DNA of 64,000 nt from Carallia brachiata (lineage: Eukaryota; Streptophyta; Magnoliopsida; Malpighiales; Rhizophoraceae). A model generated the notes under the pieces. The model saw nothing but the letters and a program-made list of their open reading frames with translations. It was not told where the DNA came from and ran no database searches. Both the position numbers and the translations under genes were made by a program. Positions 12,901 through 25,209 of the stretch are shown piece by piece (within the stretch, counting starts at the first letter, position 1; each line of letters begins with the position of its first letter). The stretch lies in assembly GCA_021464245.1 (NCBI GenBank), contig JADCRB010000007.1:6013855-6077854 (forward strand). Direction: 5' to 3'.

Positions 12901-15900
12901 TGTGGGATTAGGGGATAGGGACTTATTGATGAATATGGTAGCTCTACAGAATAGTCTAAGTATATTTGTTCGTTCCAGATGGAATTTGTGAGTTTCATAC
13001 TGGTATTTGATCAGGTCTTTCTAAAAATTTCCCCCTCTATCATTTCATTTTTCATGTATCTTTCTTCTTCTTTAGAGTGGGCTATCTCTACAGAAGTGCA
13101 TTTGATAATGTACTTCTGTAGAGATAGTCCACTCTAAAGAAGAAGAAAGATATATGAAAAATGAAATGAGGAGTGAGTAGAACCTGAGGACTCTCTCTTT
13201 AGGAAGTATGGGTAGTATCAAAAGCTAAATACACTTCTGGATAATATTGGTGATGATAAAGAAACTAGTATTTCTTTTGTTATCCAAATGAAATACTTTT
13301 CCTGTCAAGTGCATTGGATATTTAAAATCATAATTTCGTTGCTGAATTTTGACCTCTTTATTTTTCTCTACAGCTTCGTGATTGGTTAGACTTATCTCTA
13401 AATCATTCAGTGCCATCTTCACTTTTAATCCTCTCGAGGTGATTTGAAGCGTTCCCACTTGATTCTGGTCTTGCTCAATCTTTTCTATTTTATTAATGTT
13501 TCATCTGCACATGTATCTTCTGCCTTTAATTTTAGTTTTTTGATCAAATGTCATTTGCAGGGCCTTCACCGTTTCAGGAAAATTAAAACCAGAGGATGCT
13601 GTACGAGCAACATTGTCTTCCCTGCCAGATGAGGTTGTGGATACTGTTGGTGTTACAGCTCTGCCATCAGAAGATACTGTTTCGGAAAGGAGAAGGAAAC
13701 TGGAGTACCTTGAGATGCAGGAAGAACTAATCAAGGTCTGCATTTTGTTACATTCTACTTTATATTCTTGCCTGGATGGGGGTCTCAACTCAACCTTTTT
13801 GGTTCCAGGCAAACACCTTTAAGATGCTTATTGCTATTAGTGATATGCTTATGGCTATATTTTATGTGAAGTTTCAAAAAAAAAATCCCAGCAGGATTGG
13901 TCTATTCTTGTACCCCATGACCTCCCATTTTTGAATGCAATAATTTTGATGAATTTTTGTGAACCAATGAGGGGAACAGAAGAATAGTTTATATAATATT
14001 ATAAGCTCTTGATCTGGTTAAAACCTCAGATTGATACGTGATCTGCATGTTTCATTCCTTGGGATGACCTCAAAGCTTGTTCTAACACGGAGCATAACTC
14101 ATAGTTATCTGAGCTTGTTCTCAATTGATAACATATAGGAGGAGGAAGAAAAGGAGGAGGAAGAGCTTGCCAAGATGAAAGAATCGACAGTTAGTGAAGA
14201 TGATGTGGCATTGAAAGAGATGACTATACCAACAGCAAGAGAAGCACAAGAGCAAGCTATAGCAAGAACATTGGAAAAACAAGAGCAGCTCTGTGAACTC
14301 AGTCGTGCCCTGGCCGTTTTAGCTTCAGCATCTGTAAGAATTGGGATTTAAATTTTTAGTGGTAAAAAATCTCCTGTTGTCTTATAATTTGATTCTTTTT
14401 GGAGAGGGGACATTATGATCTGTTTTTATTCATAGTTCTGTCTCCTTATATGCTGCAGTCTGTAAGTAGAGAGCGGGAAGAATTCCTGAGCCTTGTCAAT
14501 AAGGAGGTAGGGATATAATATATGTTGATGCCATGTTTTTCTGATTCTACTAAGCAACTGTAGAATGCAACTTTTTCTCATGCTTGATTGCTCTGGTCTT
14601 TCAGATAGAACTTTATAATAGCATGGTTGAGAAAGAGGGTACAGAGGGTGAAAAGGAGGCCATGAAGGCTTATAGGGCTGCGCGAGTAGAAAATGATCAT
14701 TCTTCTGAGGCTGATGAAGCCAATGAGGTTTCTTCAGCTCTCATTGAGAAGGTACAGCAACATGTAACCATTACTGATCACCTTTTATGTGCATAATTTA
14801 ACTAGTATTTACTGGCGATTTTGCATTTTTGCTACTGCAGGTTGATGCCATGCTCCAAAATCTTGAAAAAGAAATTGATGATGTTGATGCCAAAATTGGT
14901 GACCGCTGGCGCCTACTTGACAGGTGCATCATTATCACTGGCATGCAGCTTTTTCATTATACCGTGCTACTTTGCGAGTTGTGACTGCTATGACAATTGT
15001 ATGCTCTGTGGTTGGATCTTCTCTTTGGATATAGGATCTACAAATTCTCGTATTGCCTTTGTTTGCCACCAGTTTACTTATAGAAAGTATCTTAATCTCA
15101 TCCCCCAGAATCTTTAATTTTTTTGTTTCGAAATAACCCAAGCCAGTATCGCTGCACCACATGTTGATGGAAACAATGGACAAGTATTTCAAAACAACAT
15201 ATGTTTGAAAAGGTTAATATTTGTTGCTGCTAGCGAACTGACTCTGAATAGGAGGGACAAATTTAAGCCTTAGAATCATGTATTTTTAGCAGGCATGTTT
15301 GAAGGCATAGTACTTGGTTCCTATTAGTTCCAATCAGTAATTGGCTTGCATCTGCTTTTTCATTTTTAGTGATAAATTATTCGACTTTATGATAAGTTTG
15401 TAGTTATATTCTCAAATTTTGCATTCTGCAGGGATTTTGATGGAAAAGTCACTCCTGAAGAGGTGGCAGCCGCTGCTATGTACCTGAAGACTACATTGGG
15501 CAAAGAAGGTGTCCAAGAGCTCATTAGCAATCTTTCAAAAGATGGAGGTGAGCCAGTTCATGTCCATCATTTTGTTGGCCTGTTTTTTTCCCCTTGTCTT
15601 CATTTGCATTTCCCTTTTTCAGCTTTCTTTCTAATTTTCCTTGTCTAGCTTTGTTTATGTTGTGCTCTTGGATGAGTAGCAGGACAGCAAGCCTTGATCC
15701 CAAATTTAATTGTGATTGGCTATGTGAACTTTTCTCGACATTCTGTTCTATTATAAACTAAGTTTGGTGTGAGATCTTTTCATGATAAATTCTTCTCAAC
15801 CAAAGACTCCCAAGTCAACTTAGGTCGTCCTCTCCCTTTTGTCTTGCTATCCACCTAGATTCCCAAGTCTATGTTAGATGAGTGCCTGTAATATAAGTGT

Positions 15901-17069
15901 TTCCAAAAAGGGCTCCTTCATTCGTATAATATGGGTTAATGAAAGCTGATCACCATGAGCAACCTTTCAACAAACTAGAGCAGGTTTATCTAATAGTTTC
16001 CTGATGTCCAAAAGACCCATTTTCACTTTCTGGACAATTTCAAAATCATTTTAGCACCGCCAATCATAGCAGTTTTTCCCTTCATACCATCCTCTTACAT
16101 GTGATGATTGAAGTTGTTGCAATATGAATAATTTCTGGTGGGGATTTGGTGGCATGGAGTAATAGCTGTGATCTTGGATATGTATCAAGAGGTTTATATG
16201 GATAGCCTTTTTAGACGATTAGCCTTCCTCTTATGGACTCTTCTATAATGTCCATCTCTCTTTTATGGTTTTGTAGATTGCTGTCTTGTAATCAGTGGCT
16301 TGTCTGTGCATCCCGCTGAATGTGTCTTGTGGATTTGTTTCCACTTTGTGAGAGTTGTTCTGTTGTAATAATCATAGCTACATGTGTACAGATACAATAA
16401 TATTATGTAGCACACTTTTGAGACTTATATTATAGATGGGAATTTCAGGGGTTTTTTTTTCAGCCAATTTTAGTTTTTACAATTTCACACCTGAGTTGTT
16501 CTTCTCCATAACTACACTCAACTTATGGGACCCCAAGCCATCAAATGGGGAATCCTGAACGAGAACAGACTTTTGTGAGACTCACCTTCTGTGCTTTCTC
16601 CCAAGTATCTTATGATTGGCATGTAAGAATACATACATCATACATTGCTCATAATTTGTGTTTCCTCTTCTTCTTTAATGAATTTACATGAAAATTCTGT
16701 ACTATCATCTGCAATGAATGGTTCCTTATGTTGTGAACTTGTGGGTTATTTTGGTTAATCACTATGGGTGATGCAATTTACTTATTCTAAGGGCAAAGTG
16801 GAAACATCTTATGAGACAGGAAAATAATATGCATGGTGCTTTTAGCTTTGGTCTTTCGATCATTCTGTTTTTCTACATTTTGCTTTTACCAATGCTGATT
16901 TTGTGATCATTGTGCAAGGCTTTTCAGAACCTAGAAATTTGTCATTTCTCATATTTAATTGCTAATTCGACCTGCTTGAACTGAAACAGATGGGAAGATT
17001 CTTGTAGAAGACATTGTCAAATTGGGCAGTGGGATGGATGATTCTAATACAGCTGAAGAGAGAACGTAG
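9934..17069 (+). CDS. LETM1: LETM1-like mitochondrial inner-membrane protein, 14 coding exons, with frame breaks
   Basis: Coding exons: 9934-10516 (or 9934-10121 plus 10268-10516), 10622-10934, 11389-11535, 11644-11732, 11901-11992, 12547-12673, 13374-13438, 13561-13735, 14139-14333, 14459-14506, 14605-14751, 14841-14923, 15432-15547, 16990-17069. Order of parts: Arg-rich mitochondrial presequence ([11 protein letters not shown]), Lys-rich coil, the conserved [15 protein letters not shown] block, one membrane segment ([20 protein letters not shown]) after the [13 protein letters not shown] motif, the LETM1 ribosome-binding-like region ([45 protein letters not shown]), a coiled-coil tail, and a C-terminal EF-hand loop ([12 protein letters not shown]). 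The family handles mitochondrial K+/Ca2+-H+ exchange and protein translation. The start is the ATG just after an acceptor-like TTTGCAG. Oddities: a conserved exon lacks one base near 11976, breaking the frame, and 10110-10290 shows up to three frame changes. These are described in the findings. I regard it as a functional gene with sequence errors. Confidence 0.88.
13040..13169 (+). repeat. Long near-perfect hairpin in a LETM1 intron
   Basis: The arm at 13040-13101 and the arm at 13108-13169 are inverted copies over 62 nt, separated by a 6-nt loop (TTGATA). The three mismatches are all left-G/right-T, so the transcribed RNA would pair along the whole stem with three G-U pairs. It lies inside the intron 12674-13373. 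It could be a young MIR or siRNA foldback or a small palindromic MITE. Confidence 0.85.
15689..15960 (-). mobile_element. Degenerate LINE remnant (C-terminal reverse-transcriptase ORF tail)
   Basis: On the minus strand the long last LETM1 intron (15548-16989) reads [16 protein letters not shown], then stops, then [13 protein letters not shown] and a tail like FGIKA. This matches the GRGRPKxTW...DL...NRxEWR...ADP...G.KA signature found at the 3' end of many plant LINE ORFs. Several stops show it is dead. The call rests on remembered family motifs, not a search. The rest of this intron shows no gene. Confidence 0.5.
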
Positions 17070-17772
17070 ATTTCTGTCCTTCCATCTGTTTACAATCCCA
17101 CAATATTAGCGGTTCAGTTGGCTAGTCGTATACGGCACAGGTATTTGAGGCCATCAGATTTTTGTAGACTAGTAACACTCTGAAATTTAAATATGGGAAG
17201 TTGCAGTCTTCTATTTTTTTGACAGTGCACTGACATACATAGTCTTTGTCTTTAGGCTATATAAATAGTCATAGAACTCTGACTCCGATGAGACTGGAAG
17301 AGTTTGGAGCTGTAGCTGTAAGGAGAGTTTGGAGCTGTAAGGTTAGCTGTTAGTGTAACAAAAGGAGTTTAGCTACTTTTAATGGCACTCTGGTTGTGTT
17401 TTCTCTGCTAATAGAACTTTTATACTATATTGAGACTTGTCTTCTGCAATCGCATTTGCTAAGCCGAGGACCTCATATTTCTTGTTAGATAGAAGGGAAA
17501 AATCTTATTTTTCAATTCATTCGTTACTAGACTAGTTTGAACTCCTTTTCTTAAGCTCCCAACTTGGTTTTATTGAAAATGGAAACAAAGAGAAAGCCAC
17601 AGGCCTGCAGGGCAACATCAACACTCAGACTGACTGGCTATTGGCCGTGCCTGCAACTTCATCACAGCAAATTTCAGTTAACTGCTTAACGAACATAACC
17701 AGAAAGACCCACTTTTTGTCCTGCGACGGTGAAAGTTGGAAGTATGTTTCATGTCTTCAGGATGTGCAAATT

Positions 17773-19417
17773 TTAGGATTCTGCACTGACTTCTTGGTGA
17801 TATTTGGTTTTGCTCACAAGATATGATGCAAATTGCTCAATATTTGTGTAAGAGCTTCCACCTTCGTCGACTGCCTCGTGAGCCAGTTTCTTCCATTTCT
17901 CCGAGTTCTTCCTGATTTCATTTCCTCGATCTCCTTCAATGATTTCCCTTATACATCTCTCTATCTCTTCTTTGGTGACCTTTCCTTCTTCATCTAGCTT
18001 CGCCCTGATGCCTACCTGCCAAACGTCTGCAACAAACTTCGCGTTAGTTGGTTGCTCAGAAAACAGTGGCATCGCCACCATCGGAACCCCCAAGCTCAAA
18101 GCCTCGAGCGTCGAGTTCCACCCACAATGGGTAACGAAGCAACCCACGGACTTGTGAGCAAGAACTTCCAGCTGCGGACTCCACGTTACCACTAGCCCCT
18201 TTTCTGATGTCTTCTCTAGGAAATCGCTGGGAAGTTTTTCCAGCTCGGATTCTCTTACAACCCACAGGAAATAGAAGCTGCTTCTGTGCATGCCCCATGC
18301 GATTTCTGCCATTTGGTCTTTTCCCAAAGCAGCCATGCTCCCAAATGATGCATAAACAACCGAACCTTGTTCCTTGGAGTCTAGCCACTTCATACATGCG
18401 CTCGAATTGGGCTTGAAGAAGCTTCCTCCATAATCTTTATCATCCTCCAAGCGCTTGTCTAAGCACATTGACGGGATTGTCGGTCCTATTGGCTTGATAG
18501 ACCATTTGCTTGTCATCCACTTCACCACCTAAGTGCAAAAATTCAAACGAATTTCTCAAGTCCAGCAGCATCCAATTAAGAAGAAAACAGAAGAATATTG
18601 TTAACAACTTGCTAAAAAAGAAAAAACGAAAGATATACACGAACATAGACAATTATAGATAGGGATCTACTATAGTACAATTGATGAATTGATTTATGCA
18701 ACCAAATAAATAATGTTTGCAACAAAAATGAATTTGAAATTTAAGCTTTAGTACCTCATCTTCGAGCTCACTAAATGTGTTGCATAAAACCCAATTGGCT
18801 TCATGCATGATTGAATATTCGCCGAAAACGTAGTCCCGAGCGGCAGGATAGGTGCTATTGTCATAAACAAAGGACGGTAAATCCTTGAACTCAAGGGGTG
18901 GCAATGAAGGCAAGGAGACCACAGGCTGTTCCAAAGGAACCCTCAGCGACCCCTGAAAGGCATGGTAATATGCTAGAGTAACAGCACAAGAATGAGTAAA
19001 AAATGGGCATGCCTCTACTCCTAAACCTCGAACGACTCCCGCAACAAATGCCAATCCGGCGTCGTATATGACACATGTAATGGGGTTTTGTGTGCTGCTG
19101 TACTTGTCTATGAGCTGAGCTATTGTTTCTGGGATTGTGGCTTTGAAACGTTCAAGCAACTCGTTGTTAACACCCCCAGCTTGGTGGCCCTTCAGGAGCT
19201 CATCGAGAATGGGCTCTGCTCCTACTTTGATGGCAGTCGCCTGGCCTTGCTGCTGCAGGGACTTGATAAATGAGGAGGTGGTGGCTAAGGTGACCTTGAG
19301 ACCCTTTGAGGCTAGACGTTTGGCGAATTGGAGCATTGGGTTTATGTGGCCTTGTAAGAAGAGTGGCAGAACTAGGACATGACATTCACTACCACTACTA
19401 GCAGGTTCGCCAACCAT
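17773..19417 (-). CDS. UDP-glucosyltransferase, UGT74-type (family 1), 2 exons
   Basis: Exon 1 is 19417-18755 and exon 2 is 18528-17773, joined E|V in frame to 472 residues, normal for the family. The catalytic His lies in LFLQGHINPM (H24) and its partner Asp in CVIYDAG (D119). The 44-residue PSPG donor-binding box runs from W337 to Q380, contains HCGWNS (355-360), and ends Glu-Gln; the final Gln is the usual mark of UDP-glucose use. FVTHCGWNSTLEALSLGVP and PTNAKFV are typical of the UGT74 group, which glucosylates small acids such as salicylate, IAA, thiohydroximates and steroid-like acceptors. The actual acceptor cannot be read from sequence. I chose the ATG at 19417 over an upstream in-frame ATG at 19531 because a TATA box lies between them. 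It is tail-to-tail with LETM1 and frame-intact. Confidence 0.93.
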
Positions 19418-19487
19418 CGTTTTCTCTGATTGCCTCTTACTTCGATTTCCTCCCAAGTTTTGAAATTCATGGAGATAGATGGGCTGG

Positions 19488-19497
19488 TTTATATAGG
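19488..19497 (-). promoter_or_regulatory. TATA box of the UGT gene
   Basis: The minus strand reads CCTATATAAA, a near-consensus TATA box, 71 bp upstream of the ATG at 19417. That places transcription start near 19460 and leaves a 5' UTR of about 40 nt. Confidence 0.65.
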
Positions 19498-19559
19498 GCA
19501 GGAAGATGGTGAAAGTGTCATTTATGACCAATTAATGCAATGACTTATGGGATATCTGC

Positions 19560-22500
19560 AAGAGAATAAAAGGAAAGATTGCATGGCTTGTAGAATATCT
19601 GGCTGCATTTAACTACCCATAATAAATATTTCCATTCACTTTTTGACCCAGTCATAAATGTGTTAGATTTGGTATCCACGTTTGGCAGATTCTTCATATG
19701 AACATTGCCTCTTTCTTTATTTGGATGTTCGTGCATTCCGAAAAATTTTAGGCATATAATCAATCTATCTCGCCCGTGAATTCACGTATAATAATATTTG
19801 CACATTTTTAATCTTTAGATGTGTAATTTTAATTAATAATGATAATCACGAATATATATCCAACAATAAAAATAATGTAATATGATCACGTGTCTTAAAT
19901 ATATTAAGTTGGTTGTATCTAAATGTTATAAATTAAACTTGCATGCATTGGTGTAGTTTCTCATGTTTTGAACTTATTATTGTTATTATTATTATTATTA
20001 TTTTACATCTGTTAACAGAAAGAATAAACATTTGATAAATGTAATTTTTAGGGGGAAAATGTGAAAAAAATATTATTTTTCAGATGGATATCTAATATTT
20101 GAGAATCAAGTGAAAAAAAATTCCTTTTTTTAAAGTTGATCTTTGCCTTTTACTTTCCATTTCCTGGTGAAAACAAATAACTAATCAAAAAAGGGACCCG
20201 GACGATATTTGATTAAATTAATCCTCATGACTTTAGATCACAAATAGTGGATTTAATTAAATAATTCACCCTAACATATCATAAATTTTCCAGCAAAGCA
20301 CATGCTGAGCTTTTTCTCCTCTTTGGTATAAGGAACGTTATCACATTCACAAATGATAGGGATTAGAAGAAAGTCAAGAAACTATATTAGTTGAAAACGG
20401 AACAGGAAGAGAGAATTGCATGCGAACAGCCATGCACCCATTAAATTTAAACGCAACATGTGAATGTCTCTCTATTATAATTAAAACACTCACTTTTTTT
20501 TTTTTTTTATGAGTAATTGAAATGCTTACTTAATGCAACAAATCCAGCGAAATCAGCCACGCGATTATCGTCTGGTTATGCGTGCCTGTATAGGGTTGGG
20601 GGATGTTATCCCAACACTAATATTGCGTTTAGGAGACGGAAAAAGGGAAAGTAAAATAAAGGAGGAAAAAATTTTAATTTTCGTAATATTCTTTGACTCA
20701 TCAAAACTAATTTTAAAAAATTTGAGGAAAACTGTTGACTTATATTAAATGTATTAAATGACTTAATTACTTTTCCTATAATTTAAAAATTATAATTTTA
20801 TTTAAATAAAATTTATTATGAATAATAAAAAAATTCTTTTCTAAATAAAAAAATTTATAATATTCGTTTTTTCATCATTTCTTTATAAATATAAGAGTAG
20901 ATAAAACATATTTCTCTTTTTAATAATTTTCTTTTTTACTTTTTTCTTCCTCATTTTTTTTTTCTTTTCTAAAAATTTTATTTAAATACAATATAAATAT
21001 TAAATAGTGATTCCATTATACGGACGAGTATAACAAGACACGTAATTTACAAAATGCTAGCAACATGTCAGTTCCCACTTAAATGCTACCAACAATTTAT
21101 GGCACGGCGAGGGAAGAAGGCTAGATAGATAAAGAGGCTTCAATTCAAAGAACTCGAGCCAAAAAAAATAGTTTTTCTTTTCAAAGCGGCACCGATTCAC
21201 TGTCGACGGCCTGTTGATCATGTTTTAGAATTGATCTTGATAACGACCCTCTCCCTATCCTCACCAAACCCAAACTTAAACGACAGTATCTTCAGCCTAT
21301 CTAATCCCAACACTTCTTTTTAGGCAATAGATTAAATCAATTGGAAAAAGTTTGACATCCAATAATTGATATATATATATATATATATATTAGAAAAATA
21401 CCTGCGCCTGTTTTATAATTTTTTTTTATATTTAGCATTGATAATTTGAACGGTATAATTTTTTTGGTGAAATATTTTTAAGATTTCTGTCTCATATATT
21501 AAAAATTTGTTTTCATTAAATGTAATATTGTTATACTTGAAGAATGTTTGGTGGATAAATCATTTTTATTCAATCTTGATATTTTTTTTTAAAGCAAATT
21601 GTAATAGTAATTTATATAGTTCAATGTTTATGCAATCAATGGTCATCTTGTAGTCACTTTCAATGATCAACTTAGCATGCCTTGACTGATGCTGACTGAT
21701 GCTGCGGATTCCATATTGCAATAGGTTCTCACTCCATTATTAGTTTATACATTTTTCCACATTAACATACACATTACATTATCCATAGTACAAAAATGCT
21801 CACAAAAGCATGAAAACAAACACTTCCATGCAGACAAATATTGTCCACATTGCACTAATCACACTCCAAATTATCAAGAAAGCAAGAATAAAAATATTTT
21901 CGTCTCATTACACACTCAAAATTGGTAGAAAGAATATAATCTTTGGGATAACCATAAGTCATGCAATGCATTCAGATACTAAGAAGTACATACCTAATAT
22001 GGTTGAAAATCTAATATTGACTTATCACATCTACATATAGAGTCATCACCACATCACCCAAAACTTAACCAAACTTGGAGAAAAAAAAAAACAAAAAAAA
22101 GGATCCAAAGACGCAGCTTAAGCTCGTCCAATAACTATAACCCAATCTTTTGAGGCGTATAGTGTAAAGAATTAAAGAAAGTGAATTATATTAAAAATTT
22201 GATATAAAAAAGGATTTAGGAAAAACATGCAATGGATAGCACTGATAAGGAAAACTTTTTTAAAAGTAGAGTATGTATAACAATATACATTCTTGAGAGT
22301 GGTTTTCTCAAATTTAACTTTCTTTTCCCAACAATCAAGTTCTTTGCATCGCTGTGCCTATGAGAATTAACAAAAATTGTTCAATATAATCAATCAAGGT
22401 ATAGTCAACATAATCGACCCCAATGTTTTTTTCTTATTTTTGTTTTTATTTTCGGTAGGCTGATTCATCTAGAAAAAATTAATATAAATTTACCTCAAAT

Positions 22501-25080
22501 TAGGACTGAAAAGAAAACGTAAATTTACCTCTGATTAGGTTTTAGATATTGATTCATCTAGAATTTGATTCAGCTCACTCTTCTGTTGAATTGTCCACCA
22601 CACTTGTTGGATGGTAGTAAAAAAGAACTACCTAGTATTGCACTTAACTTTATTGGTATAATTTATAAATATTTCCATCAATTAACGTCAGCTTGCAATA
22701 CACTAACTTAAAAAAAACCTCAATCAATTCTTTCTAATATGGGTGGTTAAAAATAAATTAATCGAAAAAAACGACACTGATAAATCTCAGCAACAAATTA
22801 CCTGTAAGAAACCTGATTGCTAAATACAACACAAAGATTGAACAAATTTTATAGTTGAACCACCAAAAGAGGAAAATAAAAAATTAAAACCCAGGGAGCT
22901 GCAAAAAATAGTACCTAAGCAGAATTAGTGCCAATCATAAAATCTGAATGATTGTCGTTCAAGGACTCTTAGTTCACACATAAATGTGTCTTTCCTTTAT
23001 ACATGACCATTAATTTTAAATATGCAAGACTAAAGCAAAATGAAATGTATCTTTAGTAATAATTTTGATTTATGAAAGACAATAAAAAAGTGTGTAATTT
23101 ATATATATATATGTTATTTTGTCATAAATTTAAACTTACTTTAACTAATTTTCGTATATTTTGTTGAATGTAAACATATTCTTACCATTTTCACATTTAA
23201 TATTTTAATAAACCACTCTCATCAAACTTAAATAGGTCACAGAATTCTTATTTACCATCTTTATATAGAAAGCTTGCTATATAGTGACTGAAATTTGAGA
23301 AATAGATAAGTTACAGATTATAAAAATAATAATGAAAATTAAGTTTAAAGGGTTTTATCGAGTACACCTACAAATAAGGATGAGTTGCTGGTGAGAGATT
23401 TTAAGAGAGGGAGTGAGAGAGAGAGATGAAGTAATAATAGGAAATTAAATTTTAATAAATATAAATCTCTTTTAATTCAATATCCTTTAGCTAAAATCAA
23501 GGAAAAAATTTCTCTCTATTGCACTCAAGAGTAAATGACCACTATGTATCCGTTGTTTTATGTTGCAAAACATAATTTTTTTACGGTAAGTAAATAGCTT
23601 TTAATTCTGTTTAGAAAAAAATTGTGTATTTGTTAACATGATAAATTAGGAAAAAAGTTTCCTTTCTTGATGCTTCATCTACAAAATGAGGTGTAATTCT
23701 TTTCAGCTTGATTGCTTGACTAAATCTTCCAAATATATTGAAAAGTCGACACCAGAAAATTAGTTAAATGTTTTTTTTTTTTTTGAAAAAGGAAAAAGTT
23801 TCTTACTTAATATAGTAGGCTTCTCATACATTGATTTTTTTTTTGTCAAGAAAGGATTATGATTTTTTATACATTTATTCAGTAATAAATAAATTGAAAA
23901 AAATTTTGAAAGATGAATTAATTTTCACATAACTATTAGGAGAACCATCTCTCAGATCTTTCATTTAAAAGTCTAATTATAAGAAAGAGATTTTTTATTT
24001 TTTTAATTTCTATGACAAAATTTTATTACTAAACTAATCTAATTAAATTAGATTTATTTGAAAGCATAGATTAATGTGAACTTTATAATATCGTTATTAG
24101 ATACATTTATTTGAAGAATGAAAAAAGGAGAATTTTTCTCTCTCTTATTCTTTGAAGAGTGAATAAGAGAGAACTTCTCTTAACTACTCATTTATATTAT
24201 TGTTATTAGGTATTGTGACGGTCTTATTTATTTTTATAATAAAATTGATAAAATATAATATAAGAAATTAACGCGTAATTTTTTGTTACAAAAATAATAA
24301 GCGTTGTTATAGAAATAATCAAGTTTATCACAAAAAATATATTTTATATATATACTATCTAAATATTACCGTGTATACACCAAACTGGACTCAAATCAAT
24401 TTTATCATTTTTATTTTCTTTCCCATGCAACATCAACAAATCTTGTTGTCAATTATTTGACGTGCCAGCTCCACAATAGTACGTACTTGTAACGGACTGT
24501 TAACAACACTATGCTTCCGTTGGATACTAAAAAAAAATTCACTACCCTAATTTTATTTAATAATAATAAAATAATAATATAATTTTATTTAACAAAATTT
24601 AATAATTTATTTATTTTTATTTTTCTAAATTAAATCATTCAGTAGTTTGTATGTCACTTTATAATACTTTAAAATTTCCTACCTAAAGCTCTCCAGTCCT
24701 TTTTTAAAAAAACAAATATTTCAATGCTTTCAAGAGTCCATGATCAACGATTTTGGCAGTCAACTCAAGCGCGCACAACCGTTAAGTCTCTCCTCCGAGG
24801 AATTTAAAGAGGTGCACCAGCAGGCCCAAAGTCGCATTAGCACCAACTGGACCTCAGGCCTTTCATAATGGTCCCAACTTTAATTTACGCTACCAAAGCA
24901 GAGAACTTGCAGTTACCAAGAAAAAAAAAGGGCAGAGAGCTTGCTTCTTATTATTCCTTTTCGGGTTTCTTTCTGGGCTTAATGAAGGGCCGAAGCCCGA
25001 AAAACAAATAAGAGCGCAAGAACAATCTGGCAGCTGCAGTTAGCCCACTTCCATGAAGCCCTTGGAAGCCCTTATTGAGT
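19560..25080. other. Gene-poor AT-rich intergenic region
   Basis: About 5.5 kb of A/T-rich DNA holds short SSRs: an ATT repeat near 19980-20003, an AT repeat near 21368-21390, and a 12-bp inverted repeat of AAGAGAGA type at 24139-24172. No ORF longer than 76 codons with any recognisable content is present. I see no RNA gene. It is probably decayed transposon DNA and the distal promoter of UGT. Confidence 0.55.
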
Positions 25081-25099
25081 ATTTATTTCAATAATTGAA

Positions 25100-25205
25100 G
25101 AGAATGTTTTTTAACTATCAAGTAGAGGATTCAAACCCTTGACTTCACTCTCTCCTTCTCTCAAATATCCAACAGGGTTTTCTCTAGCCATTAGGCTAGG
25201 CAGAC
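25100..25205 (-). mobile_element. tRNA-derived SINE-like fragment
   Basis: On the minus strand an A-box-like TAGCCTAATGG (25188-25198) is followed about 50 nt later by a B-box-like GGTTTGAATCC (25127-25137, one base from GGTTCGAATCC). This is the internal RNA polymerase III promoter layout of tRNA-derived SINEs. It cannot fold as a tRNA gene (no acceptor stem seen), and no clear 3' tail or target duplication is visible. Confidence 0.45.
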
Positions 25206-25209
25206 CAAA

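Noticed and set aside
19418..19531. Upstream ATG at 19531 as the UGT start
   Set aside because: It would put a TATA box inside the coding region, and the added residues lack family similarity; the ATG at 19417 fits the usual N-terminus.
24139..24172. 12-bp inverted repeat with 10-nt loop as a terminator or miRNA
   Set aside because: Too short for a plant MIR foldback, lies in AT-rich DNA without a gene, and plants do not use hairpin terminators of this kind for mRNA.
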